Below, in pieces: positions 1-8,446 of a stretch of 64,000 nt of DNA. The notes below the pieces were generated by a model, which had not been told where the DNA came from, searched no databases, and saw only the letters and a list, made by a program, of their open reading frames with translations. Source of the stretch: RAM1 sp041905405. Lineage in GTDB: Bacteria > Pseudomonadota > Gammaproteobacteria > Burkholderiales > Burkholderiaceae_C. A program made the translations under genes and the position numbers. Each line of letters begins with the position of its first letter. The first letter of the stretch is position 1. Where the stretch lies: positions 124,001 to 188,000 of the forward strand of contig JAYRLC010000004.1 of the NCBI GenBank assembly GCA_041905405.1, read 5' to 3'.

Positions 1-2
1 AG

Positions 3-359
3 ATCCTTGTTGCGCGCCTGAAGGCCCTGCGCGCCCTTGGCGCCACGGCGCAGCAGGCGCTGGCCCAGACGCGCCAGACGCAGGCGGCCCGGGGCGCACT
101 CGCGCAGCAGCTGGCGCAAGCGCTGGCGGCGACAGGGCGCAACTGGAGCGGACGGATGGCCGCGCTGGCGGAGGCCGCCCAGGCCGGGTCCGGCAGCCCG
201 CAACTGAGCACCGAGGCGCCGATGGAAATCCACCGCAATCTTCAGGAGCAGGTGACGCAGGCGCTGGCAGCCTGCGCCGGGCTTGCCGAACAGGAGCAGG
301 CCACCGCCGCGACGCTCGGCCAGCTGGGGCAACAGATCGCCGCCGCGAGAGAGGCCTGA
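3..359 (+). CDS. C-terminal part of an Ala/Gln-rich, probably coiled-coil protein (5' end outside window)
   Basis: The reading frame is open from base 3 and ends with TGA at 357-359, so only the last 118 residues are visible. They are very rich in Ala, Gln and Leu with heptad-like spacing and no recognisable catalytic motif, which suggests a long helix or coiled coil. It lies 8 bp upstream of coaX on the same strand and is probably co-transcribed with it. In many betaproteobacteria birA precedes coaX, but this tail does not look like a BirA C-terminus. I do not recognise the family. The ATG at 156 is internal and not needed as a start. Confidence 0.6.
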   Translation: MLVARLKALRALGATAQQALAQTRQTQAARGALAQQLAQALAATGRNWSGRMAALAEAAQAGSGSPQLSTEAPMEIHRNLQEQVTQALAACAGLAEQEQATAATLGQLGQQIAAAREA

Positions 360-367
360 TTGCCACC

Positions 368-1135
368 ATGAGCTTTCTGGCCATCGACATCGGAAACACG
401 CGCCTGAAATGGGCGCACTACGACCATCCTCGCGCGGGCGCCAGACTGCTGGCCCACGGCGCCGAATTCCTGGAGAACATCGACAGGCTTGCCGAAGGCG
501 ACTGGGCTGCCTTGCCGCAGCCGTCGCGCATGCTGGGCTGCGTGGTGGCCGGCGATGCGGTCAAGCGCCGCGTCGAAGAGCAGATGGAGATATGGGACGT
601 CACGCCGCAGTGGGTGGTGTCCAGTGTCGAGGAAGCCGGCCTGGTCAACGGCTATGACCATCCCACACGGCTGGGCTCGGACCGCTGGGTGGCCATGATT
701 GGCGCGCGTCACCGCATGCTGGCGCGCGAAGCGGCGCGGCCGATGGTGGTGGTCATGGTCGGCACGGCCGTGACGGTGGAGGCCGTTGACGCCACAGGGC
801 GGTTTCTGGGCGGACTCATCCTGCCGGGGCACGGCATCATGTTGCGCGCGCTGGAGTCCGGCACCGCCGGTCTGCATGTACCCACGGGTGAGGTGCGCGA
901 GTTTCCCACCAACACCAGCGACGCGCTCACCAGCGGCGGCACCTATGCCATCGCGGGTGCGGTGGAGCGCATGGTGCAGCACGTGCGGCACCACTGCGGC
1001 GCCGAGCCGGCCTGCTTCATGACGGGCGGCGCGGGGTGGAAGATGGCGCCCAGCATGTCCGTGCAGTTCGAGCTGGTGGACAGCCTGATCTTCGACGGCC
1101 TGCTTGAAATCGCCGCGCGCCGCTGGCCGGGGTGA
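368..1135 (+). CDS. coaX: Type III pantothenate kinase
   Basis: This enzyme phosphorylates pantothenate in the first step of coenzyme A synthesis, in the cytoplasm. The 255-residue protein has the expected family length and starts with the phosphate-binding motif DIGNTRLKWA at residues 6-15. GSDRW follows near residue 103, then a GTAVTVEAVD stretch and GGLILPG, and finally TGGAGW near the C-terminus. These are the conserved ASKHA-fold motifs of CoaX; type I and type II pantothenate kinases lack them. It begins 8 bp after the preceding coiled-coil gene. This is probably the organism's essential pantothenate kinase. Confidence 0.95.
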   Translation: MSFLAIDIGNTRLKWAHYDHPRAGARLLAHGAEFLENIDRLAEGDWAALPQPSRMLGCVVAGDAVKRRVEEQMEIWDVTPQWVVSSVEEAGLVNGYDHPTRLGSDRWVAMIGARHRMLAREAARPMVVVMVGTAVTVEAVDATGRFLGGLILPGHGIMLRALESGTAGLHVPTGEVREFPTNTSDALTSGGTYAIAGAVERMVQHVRHHCGAEPACFMTGGAGWKMAPSMSVQFELVDSLIFDGLLEIAARRWPG

Positions 1136-1174
1136 ACACCGGCCAGTGAGGTCAGCGCGGCCTTGGCGCGGACT

Positions 1175-2272
1175 TCAGCCCGACAGACCGTCCACGGCCT
1201 GGAACATCGACTGCCGGGCCTGGCTGATGATCTGCCCCTTCCAGGTGTCCGTGTCGGTGTAGAAGGCATTGAGCATCTGCGCGCGGATCTGCGCGGCCAG
1301 TGCCGGCGATGCCTCGGGGTGCTGGTGCAGCCAGTGTTCGCCGCGCAGCGCCTGCATCACCTCCAGCACCGGCAGGGTGCCGTATTCCATGGCGATGCCG
1401 GTGTACTCGGCCTGCGGGCACTCGTCATATATGCTGGTCCACATGAGCCCGGTCAGGAAGGCCGATGTGGATGAGCCGTCGTAGATGGACGTCACGGGCG
1501 TGGCACCGCCGCCGTCCCACCATTGCCGCGCGCGGGCCACGGCGGCGTCATCGTCGCGGCCGGCATAGATGCGTTCGCCCACGCCGCTGGGGCCCAGGCC
1601 CGTGTGGATGTCGATCCAGGCGATGCGCCGCGCGCGCGCGCCGTGTTCGCCCAGCACGCCGCGCAGCGTGGTGTTACTCCAAGTCGGCGCCGTGCCGCCA
1701 AAGAACAGACCACCCGGGAATTCATGCTGTCCGCGGGAGATCGCGGCCTGGTAGGCAGCCTCGCCGTTGCGGGCGATGAAGTCGTTGATGGCCGCGACGT
1801 TGTCGGGCGCAGGCGGCCATTGCGGGGGCAGCAGCAGCGGCTGCACTTCACGGTATGCCTCGTTGACGGGCAGCGGCTTGCTGAAGTCGTGGAAGTTGCG
1901 GTTCAGGTCCACGTTCTCGTGCGTCACACGGCGGATGTGCGAGAAGCCGTAGGGGTTCAGCGCATGCACGTACAGCACGGCCACGCCGGCATCGCGCGCC
2001 TTGGCACGCCACTGCGCATCGTGCAGCGCGTACACCTGGACGCCCGTGCCGCAGTAGCCTTCCGCGCCGTGGCAGGCGCTGCTCACGACCAGCAGGCTCC
2101 CGGCGTCGGCCGGACCGTCCAGCACGACATCCATTGCCAGTGTTTCGCCGTCGCGGCCTTTTTCGGGGTGGACGTGGGATTGCACCTGCAGGCCGGCCGT
2201 TGCGGCGGCCTCGAGGAACTTCGTGCGGGCCTGCGCGTAGGTGGAGGAAAACGCCTGGGCGACGCCGATCAT
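1175..2272 (-). CDS. M14-type metallopeptidase family protein (DUF2817)
   Basis: This 365-residue protein has the zinc-carboxypeptidase signature set. CHGAEGYCG supplies a His/Glu pair near residue 70, DLNRNF lies in the substrate pocket, DIHTGLG supplies a later ligand His, and EYGT the likely catalytic Glu. Proteins of this DUF2817 group resemble succinylglutamate desuccinylase and carboxypeptidases, and the natural substrate is usually unknown. The frame stays open further upstream, but the ATG at 2272 was chosen because it overlaps the stop of the upstream M20 gene as ATGA, a typical coupled start. The two genes form a hydrolase pair, perhaps taking turns on an N-acyl amino acid or peptide. 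Confidence 0.85.
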   Translation of the reverse strand: MIGVAQAFSSTYAQARTKFLEAAATAGLQVQSHVHPEKGRDGETLAMDVVLDGPADAGSLLVVSSACHGAEGYCGTGVQVYALHDAQWRAKARDAGVAVLYVHALNPYGFSHIRRVTHENVDLNRNFHDFSKPLPVNEAYREVQPLLLPPQWPPAPDNVAAINDFIARNGEAAYQAAISRGQHEFPGGLFFGGTAPTWSNTTLRGVLGEHGARARRIAWIDIHTGLGPSGVGERIYAGRDDDAAVARARQWWDGGGATPVTSIYDGSSTSAFLTGLMWTSIYDECPQAEYTGIAMEYGTLPVLEVMQALRGEHWLHQHPEASPALAAQIRAQMLNAFYTDTDTWKGQIISQARQSMFQAVDGLSG

Positions 2273-3465
2273 TGCGCGTCCCCCGCCAGCCATTGCTCGG
2301 CCAGTTGCACCCAGAACGTGGCGCCCAGCGGAATCAGGTCGTCGTTGAAGTCGTAGCTCGGGTTGTGCAGCATGCAGGGGCCGCCGCCGTGGCCCATCTC
2401 GCGGTGCGCGCCGTCGCCGTTGGCAATGAAGCAGTACGCGCCGGGCTTGGCCTGCAGCATGAACGAGAAGTCTTCCGCGCCCATGGTGGGCTCCTGCACG
2501 TCGACGTTGGACTCGCCGACGATGCCGGCCATGACCTTGCGTGCGAACTCGGCTTCCTTCGCGTGGTTGATGGTCGGCGGGTAGTTGCGCACGAACTCGA
2601 ATTCGCACTGCGTGTCGTGGGCCGCGCAGATGTGCTCGGCAATCTGCTTCATGCGCTTTTCGATCAGGTCCAGCACCTCGACAGTGAAGGTGCGCACCGT
2701 CCCCTGCAGCTCGCAGCTGTCGGGGATCACGTTGGTGGCTTCGCCCGCGTGAATCATGGTGACGCTGATCACGCCCGCGTCTACCGGTTTCTTGTTGCGG
2801 CTGATGATGGTCTGGAATGCCTGCACCATCTGGCAGGCCACAGGCACCGGGTCCACGCTGTTGTGCGGCAGGGCGGCGTGGCCGCCCTTGCCACTGATCG
2901 TGATCTTGAACTCGTTGCTGGAGGCCATGACGGGGCCGGGGCTCACGGCAAAGCGGCCGACCTGGGGGCCGGGCCAGTTGTGCATGCCGTACACGGCTTG
3001 CATCGGGAACTTGTCAAACAGGCCGTCGCTGATCATCTCGCGCGCACCGCCGCCTCCTTCCTCGGCCGGCTGGAAGATCAGGTACACCGTGCCATCGAAG
3101 TTGCGGTTCTTCGCCAGGTGCTGGGCTGCTGCCAGCAGCATGGCTGTGTGGCCGTCATGGCCGCACGCGTGCATCTTGCCGGTGTGCTTGCTCGCGTGGG
3201 CGAAGGTGTTGAACTCCTGCATGGGCAGCGCGTCGATGTCGGCGCGCAGGCCGATGGCGCGCGACGAGGTGCCGTTCTTCACGATGCCCACCACGCCGGT
3301 CTTGCCCAGCCCGCGGTGAATGGGAATGCCCCAGCTTTCCAGCTGGAGTGCAATCACGTCCGCGGTGCGGTTCTCTTCAAAGCAGAGTTCAGGGTGGGCA
3401 TGGATGTCACGCCGGATCGCCGCGATGCCTGCAGCCTGCGTCACGAGGGAGTCGAGTATTTTCAT
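2269..3465 (-). CDS. M20 family amidohydrolase (hippurate hydrolase / IAA-amino acid hydrolase-like)
   Basis: This is a 398-residue metal-dependent amidohydrolase of the M20D group, which removes acyl groups from N-acyl amino acids. Visible motifs are RRDIHAHPEL at the N-terminus, GLRADIDALPM, HACGHDGHTAMLL (metal ligands) and FQPAEEGGGGAREMI (catalytic and ligand Glu). The MGAEDFSFM motif of the C-terminal metal-binding region is also present. Length and motif order match HipO-type enzymes. It is first in a two-gene unit with the M14-like gene, which it overlaps by 4 bp. The real substrate (hippurate, an N-acyl amino acid or a peptide) cannot be read from sequence. Confidence 0.9.
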   Translation of the reverse strand: MKILDSLVTQAAGIAAIRRDIHAHPELCFEENRTADVIALQLESWGIPIHRGLGKTGVVGIVKNGTSSRAIGLRADIDALPMQEFNTFAHASKHTGKMHACGHDGHTAMLLAAAQHLAKNRNFDGTVYLIFQPAEEGGGGAREMISDGLFDKFPMQAVYGMHNWPGPQVGRFAVSPGPVMASSNEFKITISGKGGHAALPHNSVDPVPVACQMVQAFQTIISRNKKPVDAGVISVTMIHAGEATNVIPDSCELQGTVRTFTVEVLDLIEKRMKQIAEHICAAHDTQCEFEFVRNYPPTINHAKEAEFARKVMAGIVGESNVDVQEPTMGAEDFSFMLQAKPGAYCFIANGDGAHREMGHGGGPCMLHNPSYDFNDDLIPLGATFWVQLAEQWLAGDAQ

Positions 3466-3526
3466 CCTCCGAGTCTAGCCATGCCCCTGCGCTGACGCCA
3501 AGCGGAATTTCCGTGACAATTTGCCA

Positions 3527-4702
3527 ATGGTTTCTCCCACATCCACGCCTTCCGCGCAGGGGCTGGCGCTTGCGCAAACTTTCGTGCGCATGAACACCGC
3601 CAGCGCCAACTCCAACCTGACGCTCATCCACTTCATACGCGACGAGTTGCACAAGCTCGGCGTGCGAAGCCGTTTGACTTACAACGCTGATCGCACCAAG
3701 GCCAATCTGTTCGCCACGCTGGGCGAGGGCAAACCCGCAGGAGTGATTCTTTCGGGTCACACCGACACCGTGCCCTGGGACGGCCAGGACTGGTCTGTCG
3801 GGCCGCTGGATGCCGTGGTGAAGGACGCGCGGCTGTATGGCCGCGGCTCCGCGGACATGAAGTCATTCATCGCGCTGGCGCTGGCCCATGCACCGCGGTT
3901 CCTGGAAAGCGACGCACCCTTTGCAGTGCACTTCGCATTCAGCTATGACGAGGAAGTGGGCTGCTTCGGTGTGCGCGAGCTGATCGCCGACATGCGTGAC
4001 GCCGGCGTCTCGCCGCTGGCCTGCATCGTGGGCGAGCCGACAAGCATGGTGCCGGCCATCGCGCACAAGGGCGTGTACCGCTACCGCTGCTGCGTGCGGG
4101 GCAAGGAAGCGCATTCGTCGCTCACGCCGCAATCGGTCAACGCCATCGAGATGGCGGCGCGCGTGGTGGGAAGGCTGCGCGACATGGCCGAAGGCTTCGA
4201 GCGGGACGAGCTTCGCTATGAGGGCTTTGACGTGCCCTACAGCACCGCCAGCGTGGGCCAGTTCCACGGCGGCATCGCCGACAACGTCGTGCCGCGCGAC
4301 GCGGAGTTTCGCTATGAATTCCGCAATCTGCCCACGGCCGACGCAGCCGCCATGCAGGCACAGATCGTCGCGCACGCGCGGTCGTTGGAACCTGCCATGA
4401 AGCGTGTCGCGCCCGACGCCGGTTTTTCGTTTGACACCATCTGTGAAGTTCCCAGCTTTCTGGGTTCGGCGCAGGATCCAGTCACGCGGCTGGCACAGCG
4501 GCTGTCTGGCGAGACCGGCACGACCCTGGTAGCGTTTGGCACCGAAGCGGGTCTGTTCAAGAAGGCGGGCATCCCGACCGTGGTGTGCGGGCCGGGAAGC
4601 ATCACCCAGGCCCACCAGCCTGACGAATACGTGAGCCTGGAACAGCTGGCGCGTTGCGAGGCCTTCTTGCAGGGCCTGGCCGCAACGCGCTCGCTCGACT
4701 GA
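3527..4702 (+). CDS. argE: Acetylornithine deacetylase
   Basis: This M20A enzyme releases acetate from N2-acetylornithine in arginine synthesis. The 391-residue protein shows LSGHTDTVPWDGQDW (zinc ligand His/Asp), GRGSADMKSF, SYDEEVGCFG (catalytic Glu), CIVGEPTSM and AFGTEAGLFKKAGIP. It ends with a GPGSITQAHQPDEYV block, which is typical of ArgE rather than DapE. The ATG at 3527 was preferred to a TTG two codons upstream; neither has a strong ribosome binding site. It is divergent from the M20/M14 pair. argB lies at 57 kb, so the arginine genes are scattered. Confidence 0.92.
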   Translation: MVSPTSTPSAQGLALAQTFVRMNTASANSNLTLIHFIRDELHKLGVRSRLTYNADRTKANLFATLGEGKPAGVILSGHTDTVPWDGQDWSVGPLDAVVKDARLYGRGSADMKSFIALALAHAPRFLESDAPFAVHFAFSYDEEVGCFGVRELIADMRDAGVSPLACIVGEPTSMVPAIAHKGVYRYRCCVRGKEAHSSLTPQSVNAIEMAARVVGRLRDMAEGFERDELRYEGFDVPYSTASVGQFHGGIADNVVPRDAEFRYEFRNLPTADAAAMQAQIVAHARSLEPAMKRVAPDAGFSFDTICEVPSFLGSAQDPVTRLAQRLSGETGTTLVAFGTEAGLFKKAGIPTVVCGPGSITQAHQPDEYVSLEQLARCEAFLQGLAATRSLD

Positions 4703-4712
4703 GGCGCGGGCC

Positions 4713-5060
4713 TTACTTCTTGGTGTCGTTTGGGCCCGGCGGGATCTTCTCGTTGAGCTTGTTGCCGGCGTCGCGCACGACGGACGCCGTTTTCTTGGCG
4801 CCGCTTTCCACGGCGTTGGCGGCCTTCTTGGCCGTGCGCTTGGTCGCCTTGGCAGCGTTGGATTTCTCCGCCTTCTTCACAACCTCGGCCTTGGGCTTGT
4901 TGGGGTTGGCCGCGTTCGGGTCGTTGGGGTAAGCCTCGCCAGCCTGGTTGCCCGTTCTGGCGCCGGGGCCCGTCGGGTTGGCGCTTTGCGCCGTGGCGTT
5001 CAGGGCCAGTGCGGCCAGCGCGATGGCCAAGGTGGCCGGCAGGGTGTGTCGCATCTTCAT
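4713..5060 (-). CDS. Small exported Lys/Ala-rich protein of unknown function
   Basis: This 115-residue protein starts at ATG 5060 behind a strong AGGAG site. It has a clear signal peptide (MKMRH followed by a hydrophobic stretch ending near ALNATAQS). The mature part begins with a Pro/Asn/Gly-rich segment, continues with a highly basic run of KATKRTAKKAAN type that recalls histone H1-like tails, and ends in PPGPNDTKK. There is no catalytic motif. A basic secreted protein could bind nucleic acid or polyanionic envelope polymers, but this is only inference. It converges with argE, with 10 bp between the two stops. Confidence 0.75.
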   Translation of the reverse strand: MKMRHTLPATLAIALAALALNATAQSANPTGPGARTGNQAGEAYPNDPNAANPNKPKAEVVKKAEKSNAAKATKRTAKKAANAVESGAKKTASVVRDAGNKLNEKIPPGPNDTKK

Positions 5061-5139
5061 GTTGATCTCCTTGCGATGAAGGCTTGCAGTATGGCGCTGC
5101 CCCCGGTGCAACGGGTCTGCTAATGCCCGGAAGGCCGCA

Positions 5140-5176
5140 AAAAAGGGGGCGCGCCGACGCGGATGTCAGCCGCGTC
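5140..5176 (-). terminator. Likely intrinsic terminator after the ABC binding-protein gene
   Basis: Read on the minus strand, a perfect 7-bp hairpin (GACGCGG, 7-nt loop, CCGCGTC at 5176-5156) lies 17 bp after the stop codon. It is followed by a GC-rich stretch and then six T residues. The T-tract is about 11 nt from the stem, which weakens the call. Confidence 0.4.
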
Positions 5177-5193
5177 TGACGCAAGGTGCAGGC

Positions 5194-6309
5194 TTATTCC
5201 CGCACACGCCCCTGCGAATCGATCAGGCTCAACTCCACGAGCTTGGAGCCCACGCGCTCGTCCACGAAGTGCACACGGAAGCCGCCGATGCTCAGATCGT
5301 CCAGCGCCTCGATGGCTTTCTTGAAGCGGGCGCGGTTCGCGTCCTTGCCCGGCATGCGTCGTAGGGCCTCGGTGATGGCGCGTGCGGCGATGTAGCCCTC
5401 CAGCATGTACACGTTGGGTTTGCCCAGCTTGGCCTGGGCAGCATCGGATTGCAGCTCGCGCACCACAGCCATTTTGGCGTTGTCGCTCTTGGGCACCACA
5501 CGCACCACCACCACGCCGGCGCCAGCCGGGCCGAGCTGCTCGGCCAGCAGGCTTTCCCCCGTGTTCGAGAAACCGTAGATGGGGCCGCGAAAGCCTTTGG
5601 TCCGCAGTTCACGTACGGCACCCGCGGCACCCCGGGCATCGCTGATCAGCAGGACCGATTCAGGCCTGGCCGCCATGGCTTTGTCCACGCTGTCCAGGGG
5701 AGCCTTGATGACCAGGTTGGCGCCCAGGCTGGGCATTGTGCGTTCAGCCGCGTCCAGTGCTGCCATGGATTCACTGTCGCGAGCATGGACCACGGCCAGC
5801 TTGCGCGCTCCCAGCGTTTCTGCATGACGTGTGATCGCGGCTGCTTCCTCGGTGTAGCCCGGTCGCAGTGAATACACGTTGGGATAGACCGCGCCGCGCA
5901 GTTCATCAGCGGCGGCCATGGGGGCGAACATCAGGACCTCAGTGTCCTTGATAGCGGGGTAGGAGGCCGTGACCTGGGCGGAGCCGTAGTACCCAAACAG
6001 CGCCAGAACACCCTGCTCCATCAACTTTGCTGTGTTCGTGGCCGCTGTCGCCGGGTTGCCCGCATCGTCCAGGGTTACCAGTTCGATCTTGCGGCCGTTG
6101 ACGCCGCCGGCGGCGTTGACACGGTCGAAGTACATTTTTGCGCCCTGGTGAAAGGGCATGGCCAGCGGTGCGCCGGGGCCCGTCAGCGCGATCGACTGGC
6201 CCAGGGTAATCGTGGTCTTGGTGACGCCATCCTGGGCCAGCAAGGCACTGCCGCACAGCGCCAACGCGGCTACCATCAAGGACTGCAGCAGAGTTCCAGA
6301 AAGCTTCAT
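5194..6309 (-). CDS. ABC transporter periplasmic substrate-binding protein (LivJ/K-like)
   Basis: This 371-residue protein has a signal peptide ending near SALLAQDG. It then shows the type I periplasmic-binding fold typical of branched-chain amino acid and amide receptors. Markers are TITLGQSIALTGPGAPLA near the mature start, GAKMYFDRVNAAGGVNGRKIELVTLDD, and a second lobe containing VLLISDARGAAGAVRELRTKG. The start at 6309 has an AGGAG site 6 bp upstream. No permease or ATPase genes are next to it, so it is an orphan receptor that must share membrane components encoded elsewhere or act as a sensor. The ligand cannot be deduced. Confidence 0.88.
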   Translation of the reverse strand: MKLSGTLLQSLMVAALALCGSALLAQDGVTKTTITLGQSIALTGPGAPLAMPFHQGAKMYFDRVNAAGGVNGRKIELVTLDDAGNPATAATNTAKLMEQGVLALFGYYGSAQVTASYPAIKDTEVLMFAPMAAADELRGAVYPNVYSLRPGYTEEAAAITRHAETLGARKLAVVHARDSESMAALDAAERTMPSLGANLVIKAPLDSVDKAMAARPESVLLISDARGAAGAVRELRTKGFRGPIYGFSNTGESLLAEQLGPAGAGVVVVRVVPKSDNAKMAVVRELQSDAAQAKLGKPNVYMLEGYIAARAITEALRRMPGKDANRARFKKAIEALDDLSIGGFRVHFVDERVGSKLVELSLIDSQGRVRE

Positions 6310-6325
6310 GTCGTCTCCTACTTCG

Positions 6326-6353
6326 TTGTAATAAAGTGTTGCAGAACTATAGA
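6326..6353 (+). promoter_or_regulatory. Candidate sigma70 promoter for the molybdopterin oxidoreductase
   Basis: TTGTAA at 6326-6331 and TATAGA at 6348-6353 are separated by 16 bp. Transcription would start around 6360, only a couple of bases before the ATG at 6362, and no Shine-Dalgarno sequence is visible. The mRNA may therefore be leaderless. Confidence 0.4.
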
Positions 6354-6361
6354 CTTACTCC

Positions 6362-8446
6362 ATGGACAACGCCATCGGCATTCCCCCTAGCGTCAGTTTC
6401 GTGAAAGGCGACGGGCAGGTGCTGGGGGCCTGTCCGCATGATTGCCCGGACACCTGCTCGCTCCTGACGACGGTGCAGGACGGCGTTGCGGTCAGGGTGC
6501 AGGGAAACCCCGCGCACCGCCATACCGACGGTGTTCTGTGCACCAAGGTGTCCCGGTATCCCGAACGCACCTACCACCCCGAGCGCATCCTGCAGCCGCT
6601 GCGCCGTTCGGGACCCAAGGGATCGGGGCGGTTCGAACCCGTGGGGTGGGATGAAGCGCTGGACGACATCGCCGCGCGGCTGGGCGCCATTGCCCGGCGC
6701 GACCCGCAGGCGATCCTGCCGTACAGCTATGCCGGCACCATGGGCCTCGTGCAGGGCGAGAGCATCGCGGCGCGGTTCTTTCACCGGCTGGGCGCGTCGC
6801 TGCTGGACCGCACCATCTGCGCCACGGCCGGCGGCGAGGGACTGACGCAGACCCTGGGCGGCAAGGTCGGCATGCAGGTCCAGTTCTTTGCCGAGGCCAA
6901 ACTCATTCTTATCTGGGGCAGCAACTCGATCGCCAGCAACCTGCATTTCTGGCGGCTGGCGCAGGAGGCCAAGCGCAATGGCGCGCGGTTGGTGTGCATC
7001 GACCCGCGCCGCACCGAGACGGCCGACAAATGCCATGAACACATCGCGCTGCGGCCGGGCACCGACGCAGCGCTGGCCCTGGCCCTGATGCATGAACTCA
7101 TCGTGCACGACTGGCTGGACCATGACTACCTGAGCCGGCACACCGTGGGCTGGGAGCGCCTGCGCGAACGCGCGATGCAATGGCCGCCCGCGCGTGCCGC
7201 CGACGTGTGTGGCGTGCCGCAGGAGCAGATCATCGCGCTGGCGCGCGACTACGGCACGACCGCGCCGGCCGCCATCCGGCTGAACTACGGCATGCAGCGC
7301 GTGCGCGGCGGCGGCAACGCGGTGCGCGCCATCGCCAGCCTGCCGGCGCTCACGGGCGCATGGCGCCACCGGGCCGGCGGTGTCCTGCTGTCCAGTTCGG
7401 GCATGTTCCCGGTGGACAAGGCCGCGCTGCAGCGTCCCGACCTGATGGGTGCGCGCACGCCGCGCACCATCAACATGAGCACGATCGGCGACGACCTGCT
7501 GCGCGATGCGTCCCCGGAATTCGGTCCCCGCATCGAGGCGCTGCTGGTCTACAACAGCAACCCGGTGGCCGTGGCGCCCGAATCGGGCAAGGTGGTGGCC
7601 GGCTTTGCGCGCGACGACCTGTTCACCGTGGTGCTGGAACATTTCCAGACCGACACGGCCGACCATGCCGACTACATCCTGCCGGCCACGACCCAGCTGG
7701 AGCATTGGGACGTGCACCTGGCCTACGGGCATACCGACGCGCTGCTGAACCGTCCGGCCATCGCCCCCGTGGGGCAGGCCAGGCCCAACACGCAGATATT
7801 CCGCGACCTGGCCGCGCGCATGGGGTTTGACGACCCGTGCTTTGCCGACACCGACGAAGACCTGTGCCGCATGGCCTTTGGCGGGCAGGTTGACTTCGAC
7901 ACGCTGCTGGCCCAGGGCCATGCCACGCTGTCCATTGCGGACGCGCCGTTTGCCGCAGGCGGCTTTCCGACACCGTCGGGCAAGTGCGAATTCTTCAGCG
8001 AGCGCCTGTTGCGCCAGGGGATGGACGGGTTGCCGGACTACCTGCCCAACTATGAAACGCCGGGCAGCAGCGAACGCTTTCCGCTCGCCATGATCTCGCC
8101 GCCGGCGCGCAACTTCCTCAACTCCAGCTTCGTCAACGTGACCAGCCTGCGCAGCGTCGAAGGCGAGCCGGTGCTGGAAATCAATGCGCAGGACGCGGCG
8201 GCGCGCGGCATCGAAAGCGGTGCCGTGGTGCGCATCTTCAACGACCGGGGTGAATACCGCTGCAAGGCGCAGGTGTCGCCGCGCGCACGGCCCGGCGTCG
8301 TCAACGGCCTGGGCATCTGGTGGCGCAAGTTCGGGCTGGACGGCACCAACGTCAACCAGCTCACCAGCCAGAAGCTGACCGACCTGGGCCGCGGGCCGGT
8401 GTTCTATGACTGCCTGGTGGACGTGCAGCCCGTCCCCCCGGCGTGA
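6362..8446 (+). CDS. Molybdopterin-dependent oxidoreductase with one [4Fe-4S] cluster
   Basis: This 694-residue protein belongs to the DMSO reductase family. Near the N-terminus it carries the cluster motif ACPHDCPDTCSL with a fourth Cys at DGVLCTKVSRYPERT. A bis-MGD binding core follows (LIWGSNSIASNLHF, CIDPRRTETADKC, AIRLNYGMQRVRGGGN) and then a C-terminal molydopterin dinucleotide-binding barrel (FPTPSGKCEFFSE, EINAQDAAARGIESG). There is no Tat signal, so it should be cytoplasmic. Physiological substrate and electron partner are not evident, because no iron-sulfur or membrane subunit is nearby. Its stop overlaps the GTG start of the next gene. Confidence 0.9.
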   Translation: MDNAIGIPPSVSFVKGDGQVLGACPHDCPDTCSLLTTVQDGVAVRVQGNPAHRHTDGVLCTKVSRYPERTYHPERILQPLRRSGPKGSGRFEPVGWDEALDDIAARLGAIARRDPQAILPYSYAGTMGLVQGESIAARFFHRLGASLLDRTICATAGGEGLTQTLGGKVGMQVQFFAEAKLILIWGSNSIASNLHFWRLAQEAKRNGARLVCIDPRRTETADKCHEHIALRPGTDAALALALMHELIVHDWLDHDYLSRHTVGWERLRERAMQWPPARAADVCGVPQEQIIALARDYGTTAPAAIRLNYGMQRVRGGGNAVRAIASLPALTGAWRHRAGGVLLSSSGMFPVDKAALQRPDLMGARTPRTINMSTIGDDLLRDASPEFGPRIEALLVYNSNPVAVAPESGKVVAGFARDDLFTVVLEHFQTDTADHADYILPATTQLEHWDVHLAYGHTDALLNRPAIAPVGQARPNTQIFRDLAARMGFDDPCFADTDEDLCRMAFGGQVDFDTLLAQGHATLSIADAPFAAGGFPTPSGKCEFFSERLLRQGMDGLPDYLPNYETPGSSERFPLAMISPPARNFLNSSFVNVTSLRSVEGEPVLEINAQDAAARGIESGAVVRIFNDRGEYRCKAQVSPRARPGVVNGLGIWWRKFGLDGTNVNQLTSQKLTDLGRGPVFYDCLVDVQPVPPA

